From: PCRC01 sp017848435 | Lineage (GTDB): Bacteria; Pseudomonadota; Gammaproteobacteria; Burkholderiales; Burkholderiaceae_C | NCBI GenBank assembly: GCA_965284315.1 | Contig: OZ260072.1 | Span: 992,001-1,056,000, forward strand | Length of the DNA: 64,000 nt | Direction: 5' to 3' | In this document: positions 34,737-43,031 of the stretch, in pieces | Layout of the letters: every line of letters starts with the position of its first letter | How positions within the stretch are numbered: the first letter of the stretch is position 1 | Translations under genes and position numbers: made by a program | Notes under the pieces: model-generated | Database searches by the model: none | Told to the model about the DNA's origin: nothing | The model's input: only the letters and a program-made list of their open reading frames with translations

Positions 34737-35446
34737 GGGGTGGTCCTTGGGCTGGGATTGCGGCGCACCTGCTCGGCGCCGACCATCGCTTCGGCATACA
34801 CGGTGAGCCGTTCAACGTACAGGTCGATGGCGCGCGGGCTGGCAATCAGGCCGGGGCGAATCGCCTGCATCACGTCGCGGTTGATGAACAACTGCAGCGC
34901 CAGGCCCACGATGGCAAACGCCAGCCGGTGCACGTCGTCGTCGGCGCGCCTCAGCCCAAGGTGCCGGCACAACACGGCCACCAGCGCGGCGTGGGCGGGC
35001 TTGATGCCGCTGTCGATTTGCTCGGCCCAGACGCCGGTGGGTTCGATCATTTCGCGGAAGTGCAGGCGCACACACTGCTGCGCCAGTTCGTCCTGCTTCA
35101 GCGGCGCCACAAAACTCTCCAGCAGCCCGCGCAGCGACTCTTGCAGCGTGAAGTGCGACTGGTCAAACAGCGGGATCGCGTCGCTGGGGCTGCCACCCAC
35201 GCCATTCATGGGCTCAAAAAACGCCGCCCGGTACAGCCCCGCCTTGTCGCCAAAGTAGTAGCTGATGGCCGCGATGTTGGCACCCGCCGCCTGGGCAATC
35301 TCGCGGGTGGAGGTCTTGGCAAAACCCTTCTCGGCGAACAGTGCCAGCGCGGCATGCAGCAGCCGCTGGCGCGACTCGGCACCGTCGCTGCGCTGGGGCA
35401 AGCCGACATCGGCAGGCGGATTCTTGGTGGGCAACATGGCCGCCAT
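34733..35446 (-). CDS. TetR-family repressor of the efflux operon (CecR-like)
   Basis: A 237-residue repressor. The N-terminal helix-turn-helix is RQRLLHAALALFAEKGFAKTSTREIAQAAGANIAAISYYFGDKAGLYRAAF; the C-terminal ligand domain resembles the CecR/DUF1956 type (LHFREMIEPTGVWAEQIDSGIKPAHAALV). ATG 35446 is preferred over TTG 35458; ATG 35437 is also possible. It is the first gene of the efflux operon and overlaps nodT by 4 bp. A palindrome directly upstream suggests it represses its own operon, released by a pump substrate. Confidence 0.9.
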   Translation of the reverse strand: MAAMLPTKNPPADVGLPQRSDGAESRQRLLHAALALFAEKGFAKTSTREIAQAAGANIAAISYYFGDKAGLYRAAFFEPMNGVGGSPSDAIPLFDQSHFTLQESLRGLLESFVAPLKQDELAQQCVRLHFREMIEPTGVWAEQIDSGIKPAHAALVAVLCRHLGLRRADDDVHRLAFAIVGLALQLFINRDVMQAIRPGLIASPRAIDLYVERLTVYAEAMVGAEQVRRNPSPRTTP

Positions 35447-35456
35447 TACACCATAC

Positions 35457-35474
35457 AAATCAATCGTTTGATTT
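35457..35474. promoter_or_regulatory. probable TetR operator
   Basis: AAATCAA-TCGT-TTGATTT is a perfect 7+7 palindrome 10 bp before the tetR start. The TCAA/TTGA arms are common in TetR operators of efflux loci. Confidence 0.65.
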
Positions 35475-35631
35475 ATTTACAAAAAACCGCACCGTGGCCA
35501 CTTCCGGCATCTTTCGTGGGTGGGCGCGTAAGAAATGCAGAACACCGCCTACTAAGAATCACCGCAGGACGGACAGCCATCGGGCCTCTGAATGCGGGCG
35601 TCCCCCATTTCAAAACCACCAGGAGTTCACC

Positions 35632-35907
35632 ATGACCCATTTCGCCACTTCTTTCGCCTTGACCGCCGCCACACTCGCCATGGCCGCCACCGCTTTCGCC
35701 GCCGACGCACCCAAAGGCTCTTCCGGCAAAGCCATCGGCGCTGGCGACAAGGTGCATTGCTACAACGTGCATGCCTGCAAGGGCAACAGCGCCTGCAAGA
35801 CCGCCGAGCACAGCTGCAAAGGCCAAAACGCCTGCAAAGGCCACGGCTTCGTCGCCGTCACCGCAGCCCAGTGCCTGACGCAAAAAGGCGTGATCGGCGA
35901 CCTGTAA
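35632..35907 (+). CDS. bufferin-type precursor peptide (BufA2-like RiPP metallophore)
   Basis: A 91-residue exported peptide: signal peptide residues 1 to about 23 (ALTAATLAMAATAFA), then a mature part with six Cys (43, 49, 55, 62, 68, 81) in the pattern CYNVHACKGNSACKT and CKGQNACKGHGF. This pattern belongs to the second bufferin precursor type. Bufferins are ribosomal peptides whose Cys are modified by an MNIO-family oxidase before export and which bind copper or other metals in the periplasm (established for this recently described class). CAGGAG before ATG 35632 is a good binding site. An intrinsic terminator separates it from the modifying enzyme gene. Confidence 0.85.
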   Translation: MTHFATSFALTAATLAMAATAFAADAPKGSSGKAIGAGDKVHCYNVHACKGNSACKTAEHSCKGQNACKGHGFVAVTAAQCLTQKGVIGDL

Positions 35908-35934
35908 TCCCGCACTGCCCTTGTGCAGAACCCG

Positions 35935-35966
35935 ACGTCCCATCAGCATTGACGGGACGTTTTTTC
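35935..35966 (+). terminator. intrinsic terminator between precursor and modification enzyme
   Basis: ACGTCCC (35935-35941) pairs with GGGACGT (35954-35960) and is followed by six to seven Ts. It should end most transcripts after the precursor, with some read-through into the enzyme gene. Confidence 0.8.
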
Positions 35967-35985
35967 CATTGCCGATGCGCTCAAG

Positions 35986-37668
35986 ATGTCTTTCTCCGGC
36001 AGCACACTGACCACGCCCAACCCCGGTTTTGGCCTGGGCCTGCGCACCCCGCATTACGCCGACTTCCTGGCGGCACCACAGCCGCTCGACTGGCTGGAAA
36101 TCGTCACCGACAACTACCTGGTTGCCGGTGGCAGGCCACTGCAGACACTCGACCAGATCCGCCGCGACTACCCCGTCGTGATGCACGGCGTGGCGATGTC
36201 GCTGGGCGCGCCCGGCGCGCTGGACCCGGCCTACCTGCGCCAGGTCAAGGCGCTGGCCGACCGCGTGCAGCCGCTGTGGGTGTCAGACCACCTGTGCTGG
36301 ATCGGCCCCGGCCCCGAACAGCTGCACGACCTCTACCCGCTGCCCTACACCGACGAGGCCGCACGCCACCTGGTCGACCAGATTCACCGCGTGCAAGACG
36401 TTCTGCAACGCCGTTTTGTGGTGGAGAACGTGTCAAGCTACATCGAGTTCAACCACTCGGCCGCCAGCGAGTGGGAATTCCTGAGCCACGTGGCCAACGA
36501 GGCCGACTGCCTGCTGCTGGTGGACATCAACAACATCTACGTCAGCAGCGTCAACCACGGCTTCAACCCGCTGCACTACCTGCAGGGCCTGCCCCGCCAC
36601 CGGGTACAGCAGTTGCACCTGGCGGGCCACTCGAACGAAGGCCGCCACATAATTGACACCCACGACCACCCGGTGGCCGAGCCGGTGTGGGCGCTGTATG
36701 CCGAAGCGCTGCGCGTCTTTGGCCCGGTCGCCACCATGGTCGAGCGCGACGACCACATCCCGCCACTGCCCACCCTGCTGGACGAGCTGTCGGTCGCCCG
36801 CGCCATCGCCGCTCGCCAGCAGCCCAACGCCGCCGCCCACACCACCGCCACGCCGCGCTTTGCGCCCCCCACACAAACCACCCCGCGCCTGCCAGAGCTG
36901 CAGCGCGAGATGGCCGACTTTGTGCTGGACCCGGCCGCACAGGGCATGGCCCGGCATGTGCGCGCCCACGACGGTGTTCACGCCGGCGAACGGCTGGGCA
37001 TTTACCACAACGCCTACCGCGCCCGTCTGGCCGAGGTGCTGGCCGATGTGTTCGAGAAAACCGTGCTGTACATGGGCACGGCAGCCTTCGACCCGCTGGC
37101 ACGCAACTTCGCCGTGGCCTGCCCGCCGCAGTCGCGCAGCCTGGGCCAGTACGGCGCCCGTTTTCCGGCGTACCTGCAGTCGCTCTACCCCCTGAACCCT
37201 GAGTTGCGCGAGCTGGCCCAGCTCGATTGGGACTTGCGATCGCGCTTTGACAGCGCAGACAGCCCCGCGCTGAACACCGCCAGCGCCGCCGCCGACACGG
37301 CACAACGCTGGCTGACACGCCGCCCCGCACTGCACCCCAGCCTGTTGTTGCGGCAAGTCAGCACCAACGTGGTGGCGCTTTGGAACGCGATTCACGACGA
37401 CGTGGAGGTGCCCGCCCCGGCTCAGATGGACAACCCGGCGACCCTGATGGTGTGGCGCAAAGGCCTACAACCCCATTTCAAGACACTGGACACGCAGCAG
37501 GCGGCATGGGTGGGCCGCCTGGCCGAAGGCGCCTCGGTGGCGCAGGCCTGCGAGGCGTTCGCCGGCTCACCGCTGATGCCCGAGGTGCGCGTGTTCGGCC
37601 AATGGCTGGCCGCTTGGTGGGACGATGAAATCATGGCGGGCGAGACGCCAGGCACCCCCGGCGCCTGA
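35986..37668 (+). CDS. BufB-BufC fusion: MNIO (DUF692) oxidase joined to DUF2063 partner
   Basis: A 560-residue protein. Residues ~10-275 are a DUF692/MNIO domain (multinuclear non-heme iron oxidase): likely metal ligands include His67 (VVMHGVAMS), His102 (VSDHLCW), Glu147 (VVENVSSY), Asp180 (LLVDINN), His191, His215 (LAGHS), Asp224/His228 (DTHDHPVAEP) and Glu253 (MVERDDHIP). A Pro/Thr linker (~280-300) leads to a DUF2063 domain (LQREMADFVLDP..., LGIYHNAYRARLAEVLADVFEKTVLYMG), normally a separate protein, BufC/HvfC, that recruits the precursor. The fusion should modify Cys of the precursor upstream. ATG 35986 is used. No DoxX-type bufD follows. Confidence 0.88.
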   Translation: MSFSGSTLTTPNPGFGLGLRTPHYADFLAAPQPLDWLEIVTDNYLVAGGRPLQTLDQIRRDYPVVMHGVAMSLGAPGALDPAYLRQVKALADRVQPLWVSDHLCWIGPGPEQLHDLYPLPYTDEAARHLVDQIHRVQDVLQRRFVVENVSSYIEFNHSAASEWEFLSHVANEADCLLLVDINNIYVSSVNHGFNPLHYLQGLPRHRVQQLHLAGHSNEGRHIIDTHDHPVAEPVWALYAEALRVFGPVATMVERDDHIPPLPTLLDELSVARAIAARQQPNAAAHTTATPRFAPPTQTTPRLPELQREMADFVLDPAAQGMARHVRAHDGVHAGERLGIYHNAYRARLAEVLADVFEKTVLYMGTAAFDPLARNFAVACPPQSRSLGQYGARFPAYLQSLYPLNPELRELAQLDWDLRSRFDSADSPALNTASAAADTAQRWLTRRPALHPSLLLRQVSTNVVALWNAIHDDVEVPAPAQMDNPATLMVWRKGLQPHFKTLDTQQAAWVGRLAEGASVAQACEAFAGSPLMPEVRVFGQWLAAWWDDEIMAGETPGTPGA

Positions 37669-37680
37669 CCCACCCGCCGT

Positions 37681-39534
37681 TCAGTTGATGAGGGGGCGCC
37701 AGCGGCTGGACGGCGGTGCCGCCGTCGGCTCAGACGGACGGCTGGCATCGCCATCGGCACCCGACTCCATTGACGAGCGGAACGCCTGCGCCGGTGGCTT
37801 GCGCGCAGGCACCACGGCCGGGGCCGGGCTGGGGGCCGGTACCGGTGCAGCCACTGGCGCTGCCACAGGCGCAGGGGCCACCGTGGCCACCGGGGGCCGT
37901 GGCGGGGGCACAAAGGGCTCCAAACGCACCGGCGTTGGCTCGGTCACCATGGGCGCCACCGGCGCGGGCGCAGACACGGCACGGCCACCCGACGGGGCTG
38001 CACGCGACGGCACAGCATCGGGCTGGCCAATGCCGCTCGACTGCTTCAATGCCGGGTTCTTTGGCGCGGCCGGTACGCCCAAAGGACCGCCACAGCCAGG
38101 GCCTTTGCACTCCCCTGCGGGCTGGTCCAGCAGGCTCTCGGTGATGATGTCGCTGTAGTCGGTGGACGCCACCGCCGAGTTGAGCCACGCGTTGTTGCTG
38201 TTGGGCTCCAGCAGCAAACGGCCACTGGTTCTGGCCAGACGGAATTCGGCCACGCGCACGTCAAACACCGCGTCGACCAGGTCGAGCAGCAGCGAAAAAT
38301 GCTCCAACTGCGCGTCCAGCACGTTCTGCAATGTTTCCCGGCCAAAGCCCAGCAGGCGGCGGCGGGATTGGTACGCGACGTTCGACTCGTTGACCGCTTC
38401 CAGCAACTGTTTCTCACGCTCCGCACCCGAGAAGGTGCGCCCGTAGGCGGCCGAGGTCACCTCCACCAGGTTGGCGCGCGCGGCGTCCAGCTTGGCTTCT
38501 TGCGACTCGACTTCGGCCATCGCCGATTTGATGCGGGTCGAAATGTCAAAACCGGTACCGAGGTTGAGGTTCAGCTCCAGGGCGGCACGGGTCGGGTCGG
38601 CGGCCAGCGCACGGTTGTCGCGGGTCTTGGAGACCACCGCGTCTAGCGTGGGAAAGCGCGAGGCTTTCTCCCGGTCCACCAGGGCATTGGCGCGCGCAAT
38701 GCGTTGCCGCGCCTCGCCCAACTCAGAGCTGCTGGCTTCGGCTTGGGCAATGGCCTCGTCCAGCGAACGCACCGCCCACTCCTTGGGCAACACCAGGCTG
38801 GGCAGCAGTGAGGGGTTGGGCCGGAATTTGAAATAGGTTTCGAACTTGGCGACCGAATCGGTCAGCAGCGCATCGAACTCCTGCCGCTTGGCGGCAGAGC
38901 CTGCACGGCGCGACGACGCCAGCTTGGCATCCCCCTGGCCCACGGCACCCAAATCAACACGCCGCTGCTCCACCCGCGTCAACTCGTCAAGAATCTGGGT
39001 GGATTTGCTGGCAATGCGTTTTTTCAGGTCGAACCGCTGCACCTGCAGGTAGGCGGTGATGCCGTCCAGCACCACTTTTTGCGACACGGCCTTCACCGCT
39101 TCCGACTTGGCGCTCACATTGGCATCGGCCGCGCGGATGCGGGAGCTGATCAAGCCGCCGTCCAACAGGCTCATCCGGACACTGGCCGTCACCGCGTTGA
39201 ACGACCCGGATTCGGCCGACGAACTGGTGTTGGTCGCCGACTGGCCGGTGGCAGCACCCACGGCGAAACGCGGGTAGCGCGCCTGTTTGGCCGTGTCCGC
39301 CTCGAATCCACTGATGGTGGCTTCCGACTTTGCGGTCAGCACCTCGGGATGCTCCTGCGCCATCTGCAACAGCGCAAAACGAACCTTGCCAGCGTATTCC
39401 AGCACGCCGACCGAACGGCCCGAGAGCTTGTCTGCTTGTGACAACGCCGGGTTGACCGGGCCTTGCGCAGACACCGGCAACACCAGGCCACCCAGCACCA
39501 GGGCCACATACAGGGGAGTCAATGGCACCCGCAC
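37681..39534 (-). CDS. TolC-family outer-membrane channel of a type I secretion system, with Pro-rich tail
   Basis: A 617-residue outer-membrane protein: signal peptide (TPLYVALVLGGLVLPVSAQ), then the TolC fold (YAGKVRFALLQMAQEHPEVLTAKSEATISGFEADTAKQARYPRFAVG; QARANLVEVTSAAYG). The last ~140 residues are Pro/Ala/Val-rich (PVAAPVAAPVPAPSPAPAVV) and not part of known TolC structures. The start is GTG 39534 with AGGAG upstream; it sits one base after the HlyD stop. It is the third gene of the ABC-HlyD-TolC operon. The tail should lie in the periplasm. Confidence 0.88.
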   Translation of the reverse strand: MRVPLTPLYVALVLGGLVLPVSAQGPVNPALSQADKLSGRSVGVLEYAGKVRFALLQMAQEHPEVLTAKSEATISGFEADTAKQARYPRFAVGAATGQSATNTSSSAESGSFNAVTASVRMSLLDGGLISSRIRAADANVSAKSEAVKAVSQKVVLDGITAYLQVQRFDLKKRIASKSTQILDELTRVEQRRVDLGAVGQGDAKLASSRRAGSAAKRQEFDALLTDSVAKFETYFKFRPNPSLLPSLVLPKEWAVRSLDEAIAQAEASSSELGEARQRIARANALVDREKASRFPTLDAVVSKTRDNRALAADPTRAALELNLNLGTGFDISTRIKSAMAEVESQEAKLDAARANLVEVTSAAYGRTFSGAEREKQLLEAVNESNVAYQSRRRLLGFGRETLQNVLDAQLEHFSLLLDLVDAVFDVRVAEFRLARTSGRLLLEPNSNNAWLNSAVASTDYSDIITESLLDQPAGECKGPGCGGPLGVPAAPKNPALKQSSGIGQPDAVPSRAAPSGGRAVSAPAPVAPMVTEPTPVRLEPFVPPPRPPVATVAPAPVAAPVAAPVPAPSPAPAVVPARKPPAQAFRSSMESGADGDASRPSEPTAAPPSSRWRPLIN

Positions 39535-39535
39535 G

Positions 39536-40882
39536 TCATGGCTCCTGGAAGGCCTGGCGCTGCACTTTCAGAACCGGTCTGAGCATGTACCAAATGAACG
39601 GGTCTTTGCCCACCAACAGGTCCACCTCCACCTCCATGCCGGGCGTGATCTGGTTCTCCCGGGTGCCAACGAATGTCTGGTCCGTGCCGATGAGCATCTT
39701 GTAATACGAGCGCATCACCGGATTGGTCGGGTCGCTGTCGGCATCGGCACCGACCAGCGTGACCTTGCCGTCAATCGAGCCATAGCGCAGGAAGTCGTAG
39801 GCACTGACCTTGACACGCGCCACCTGGCCGTTGTGCACATAGCCCCGGTCGTTCGGGCTGAGGCGGGCTTCGATCGTGATCTGCGCGCGGTCAGGCACCA
39901 CCTCCATGATTTGCTCGCCTGGCTTGACCACCCAGCCCGGGCTCGGGTTGCGCAAGCCTTTCACAATGCCGTCTGCAGGTGCCCGCACCACGGTTCGGGA
40001 GCGTTGCAGCTTGGCACGCGCCAGGTCTTCGCTGGAACTGCCGATCTGGCGCTCCAGCGTGGCCAATTCGTCAGAAGCCCGGCGCCGGAAACGCCCTGTG
40101 GCCTCGATCACTTTGGCCTGCGCCTCGCCAATTGCCGCACTGGCCGACGACAGCCCCTGGCGTGCGGTTGCCAGCTCGCCGCGCACCGTTTCCATTTGCC
40201 GCTGCTTCTCCAGCACCTCCAGTTGCGGGATCAGTTTTTCATCCAGCAACTGCTGCGACATGGTCACTTCTTTTTGGTACAGCGCGAGCCGGGCCGACAG
40301 CGCGTTCACACGCTCTTGCTGTTCCGCCAATTTGCTCTTGGCCTGCACCAAGCCCGATTCGGCCGCCGCCACAATGCCTTGCTGCTCCAGGGAACGGGCT
40401 TCATAAGCGCCCGATTCCGCCTGGTACACAGAATCGTCCAGGTCGCGGCCAAAACCGCTGCGCGTCACCGACTTGCCCTGAATCTCGGCCAGCAAGCGGG
40501 TGCGTGTGGCCTGCAGGGCGGCATTGCGCACCGTCAGCTCTTCCAGGTTCAGGCTGTTGCCGCCGAGGTCAATTTCCACCAGCGGCTGGCCCAGCTTGAC
40601 CGTTTCACCTTCTTTCACCATGACGGCACTGACAATGCCGCCTTCCAGATGCTGGATCGCCTTGATCTGGTCTGACGGGATGACGCGCCCCTGAGAAATC
40701 ACCACCGACTCCACCGGAAACCCCAGGCCAAAAGCGGCCAGCAAGGCGCCAGAACCCCAAATGGCCCACGTCTTTCTGGCCTTCTTTTTGGAGTAGGGCA
40801 ACGCCTTGACAGAACTGGGCGCATCGTCCCCCTTCTGCAAGACAGCGGGCAACAGGCTTTTATCGGACGGATCCATGGGCAT
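39536..40882 (-). CDS. type I secretion membrane-fusion protein (HlyD family)
   Basis: A 448-residue adaptor with one N-terminal membrane helix (WAIWGSGALLAAFGLGFPVESVVIS), a biotinyl-lipoyl half (QLEGGIV-like KAIQHLEGGIVSAVMVKEGETVKLGQPL), a long coiled coil of about 150 residues (LAEQQERVNALSARLALYQKE...LLDEKLIPQLEVLEKQRQME) and the C-terminal HlyD signature region (GMEVEVDLLVGKDPFIWYMLRPVLK). The start at ATG 40882 is used; ATG 40876 is close. It lies 31 bp after the ABC gene. It bridges the ABC protein and the TolC-like channel. Confidence 0.92.
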   Translation of the reverse strand: MPMDPSDKSLLPAVLQKGDDAPSSVKALPYSKKKARKTWAIWGSGALLAAFGLGFPVESVVISQGRVIPSDQIKAIQHLEGGIVSAVMVKEGETVKLGQPLVEIDLGGNSLNLEELTVRNAALQATRTRLLAEIQGKSVTRSGFGRDLDDSVYQAESGAYEARSLEQQGIVAAAESGLVQAKSKLAEQQERVNALSARLALYQKEVTMSQQLLDEKLIPQLEVLEKQRQMETVRGELATARQGLSSASAAIGEAQAKVIEATGRFRRRASDELATLERQIGSSSEDLARAKLQRSRTVVRAPADGIVKGLRNPSPGWVVKPGEQIMEVVPDRAQITIEARLSPNDRGYVHNGQVARVKVSAYDFLRYGSIDGKVTLVGADADSDPTNPVMRSYYKMLIGTDQTFVGTRENQITPGMEVEVDLLVGKDPFIWYMLRPVLKVQRQAFQEP

Positions 40883-40913
40883 CTTCACTAAGTAGGCGGG
40901 CTGACACAGCGGG

Positions 40914-42737
40914 TCAGTTGTCTTCTGCCGGGGCAGCCGACGTGGTAGGTTTGGTGCCGGCAATGGCGGCCGTAGCGGCTGTCGCTGGCAACTTCACACC
41001 AAAGAGTTTCGGCACCATCACGGAGGCCGAACCACTTTCCACGTTGCCAGAACCGGTGACGTAATGCACCTGGGAGGCACTGGCCACAATCCGCAGCGAG
41101 TGGGTCACCACAATGATGGTGCGGCTGCGCGCAGCCGCCATCAAGGCCGCAATCAGCGCGGTTTCAGCCTGGTAGTCCAGGTCGTTGCTGGGCTCGTCCA
41201 GAATCACCACCGCAGGGTCACGCAGGAACAACTGGGCCAGCGCCAGCTTGCGGCGCTCACCCATGGACAAGCCCATGCCACCTTCGCCAATCACGGTGCG
41301 GTAACCACCCGGAAGGCGCGAAATGAAGTCGTGCGCGCCCGACAACCGGCAGGCTGCCACGATGCGTTCGTCAGTCTGATCTGGTGCCGCACGGCGAAGG
41401 ACCTCGATCAGTTCACCGCCGAACAGGTACACCTCCTGCGACAGGATGCTGATCCACTGCACCAGTTCTTCACGTGCGAACTGCGACAGGTCGTATTCGT
41501 CGACAGAGATTTTTCCGTGGGTCGGCGCATAGAGGCCGGCAATCAGCTTGACCAGCGTCGACTTGCCCGCGCCATTCTTGCCAACGATCACGTGCATGCC
41601 ACCAGGACCAATTTCCAGGTCCACGTTCTCAAGCACGGCTGGTGCGTTGTCGGCAAACTGGAAGGTGACCTCCTGCAAGCGGATCGCGCCCCGCGGCTTG
41701 GGCAAGCTGATGCCACCGGGGCTGCGGTCCACGGGTTCGTTCAACACCGACTCCAGCCTTTTGGCCGCTTCCGCTGCGATCGCCAGTGAGCGCCAGTTGG
41801 ATGCCAATCCGGCCACGGGGGACAAGGCTTTCATGGCCAACATGTTGGAAGCGATGAGCCCCCCCACGGTCATCCACTGCTCCATCACGGCCAGGGCGCC
41901 TACGGAAATGAGCACCACGGAAAACACCGACAGCATGACCGTGGTCAACTCGCGTGCGCCTTCGATCTCACCGTTCTTGCGAAAACTCTCCGCCAGCCAT
42001 GCGTTGTAGTTCTTGCGCCACATCGCGATGATGGGCGCGTCATTTCCCAAGCTCTTGAGCGTCTCCCTGGCACGGCAAATTTCCGAGGTCACCGCATCCA
42101 GGTTGCGCCCACGCTGGACTTCCTCCACGCGACCGGCACGCACCTCATCGGCCCACCACCAGGCAAAAAATGCCAGCACGGCCAGAAACAGCAGCAAAAC
42201 AGGCAACAGTGGCCACGCGACCACGCCAACAATGATCAATGCAAAAATCGCAACTGGGAGGTCAAAGATCGACGTGACCAAACCACCGGTCACCGTGGCC
42301 CTCACCGCACCGACATCGCGGAACAGCAAAAACCAACCCATGGTTGGCCGAGATTCCAACGCCCGCAACGGGCGCTGGAGCATGGATTTCAACAGCGCAT
42401 TTGAAACACCATGGTCGATCGTTGAGCCGGCATCGCGCAGTGCACCGGAGCGCTTTCTCCGCAACCACAATTCAACCATCAAGAAAAACAGGATGCCCGC
42501 GATGAGTGCCACCAACGTGGCATACCCGTTCCGATAGATCACACGGTCATAGATCTGAAGCGTGAAGAGAGAAGGCAGCAACCCAAAAAGGCTGATCGGC
42601 AAAGACCACCAAGCCGCTTTTTTGACCGTTGGGTACGCAGCGTAGAACGCTTCACTTAAAGCATTACCGTACGGATTGACTGCCGGATCGGTGTTCACTT
42701 GGTTCACCAGCTGACGCGGCAGAAGGAATTTAAGCAT
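40914..42737 (-). CDS. type I secretion ABC transporter (PrtD/LapB-like)
   Basis: A 607-residue fused permease-ATPase. The N-terminal ~45 residues are not a C39 peptidase. Six helices follow (SLPISLFGLLPSLFTLQIYDRVIYRNGYATLVAL is the usual start). The ATPase part has Walker A GKNGAGKST near residue 386, a Q-loop at SQEVYLFGG, signature LSMGERRKLALAQLFL (unusual; LSGGQ expected), Walker B VVILDEPS and the switch His in VVTHS. The C-terminal ~30 residues are an Ala/Thr tail. ATG 42737. It probably exports the low-complexity proteins encoded just upstream (inference from position). Confidence 0.92.
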   Translation of the reverse strand: MLKFLLPRQLVNQVNTDPAVNPYGNALSEAFYAAYPTVKKAAWWSLPISLFGLLPSLFTLQIYDRVIYRNGYATLVALIAGILFFLMVELWLRRKRSGALRDAGSTIDHGVSNALLKSMLQRPLRALESRPTMGWFLLFRDVGAVRATVTGGLVTSIFDLPVAIFALIIVGVVAWPLLPVLLLFLAVLAFFAWWWADEVRAGRVEEVQRGRNLDAVTSEICRARETLKSLGNDAPIIAMWRKNYNAWLAESFRKNGEIEGARELTTVMLSVFSVVLISVGALAVMEQWMTVGGLIASNMLAMKALSPVAGLASNWRSLAIAAEAAKRLESVLNEPVDRSPGGISLPKPRGAIRLQEVTFQFADNAPAVLENVDLEIGPGGMHVIVGKNGAGKSTLVKLIAGLYAPTHGKISVDEYDLSQFAREELVQWISILSQEVYLFGGELIEVLRRAAPDQTDERIVAACRLSGAHDFISRLPGGYRTVIGEGGMGLSMGERRKLALAQLFLRDPAVVILDEPSNDLDYQAETALIAALMAAARSRTIIVVTHSLRIVASASQVHYVTGSGNVESGSASVMVPKLFGVKLPATAATAAIAGTKPTTSAAPAEDN

Positions 42738-43031
42738 GGTCGAATTGTTTAAGGCTTAAGCAAGCGGTCACGGAAATTGATGCTGTACAGCCGTGTTCAC
42801 ACACTCATCAGCGACCAGAGTTTAAACGCATTGCAATTCTGAATCGTCCGAATAGGCCGGGTTTGCACCATCGAAAACCCTCCTTGTCCACTTATAACGG
42901 CCCGACCAGCCCTGCAGAAGCCATATCGGCTACAAACACAAAAAAAGCCACCAGCTGCATACGCAGCCGGTGGCTTTGGGCGATTCAAACTGCTCGCCCA
43001 TCTGAATGGGCAGGGCAGATTCAGGCAATCA
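42738..43031. other. intergenic region between the collagen-like gene and the type I ABC gene
   Basis: These 294 bp hold the terminator of the collagen-like gene (42937-42977) and the leader and promoter region of the ABC gene. I find no further gene. Confidence 0.6.
42937..42977 (-). terminator. intrinsic terminator of the collagen-like protein gene
   Basis: Read leftward: AAAGCCACC (42977-42969), an inner GGCTGC/GCAGCT stem with one mismatch, then GGTGGCTTTTTTT. A 15-bp stem with T run, 55 bp after the stop codon. Confidence 0.85.
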
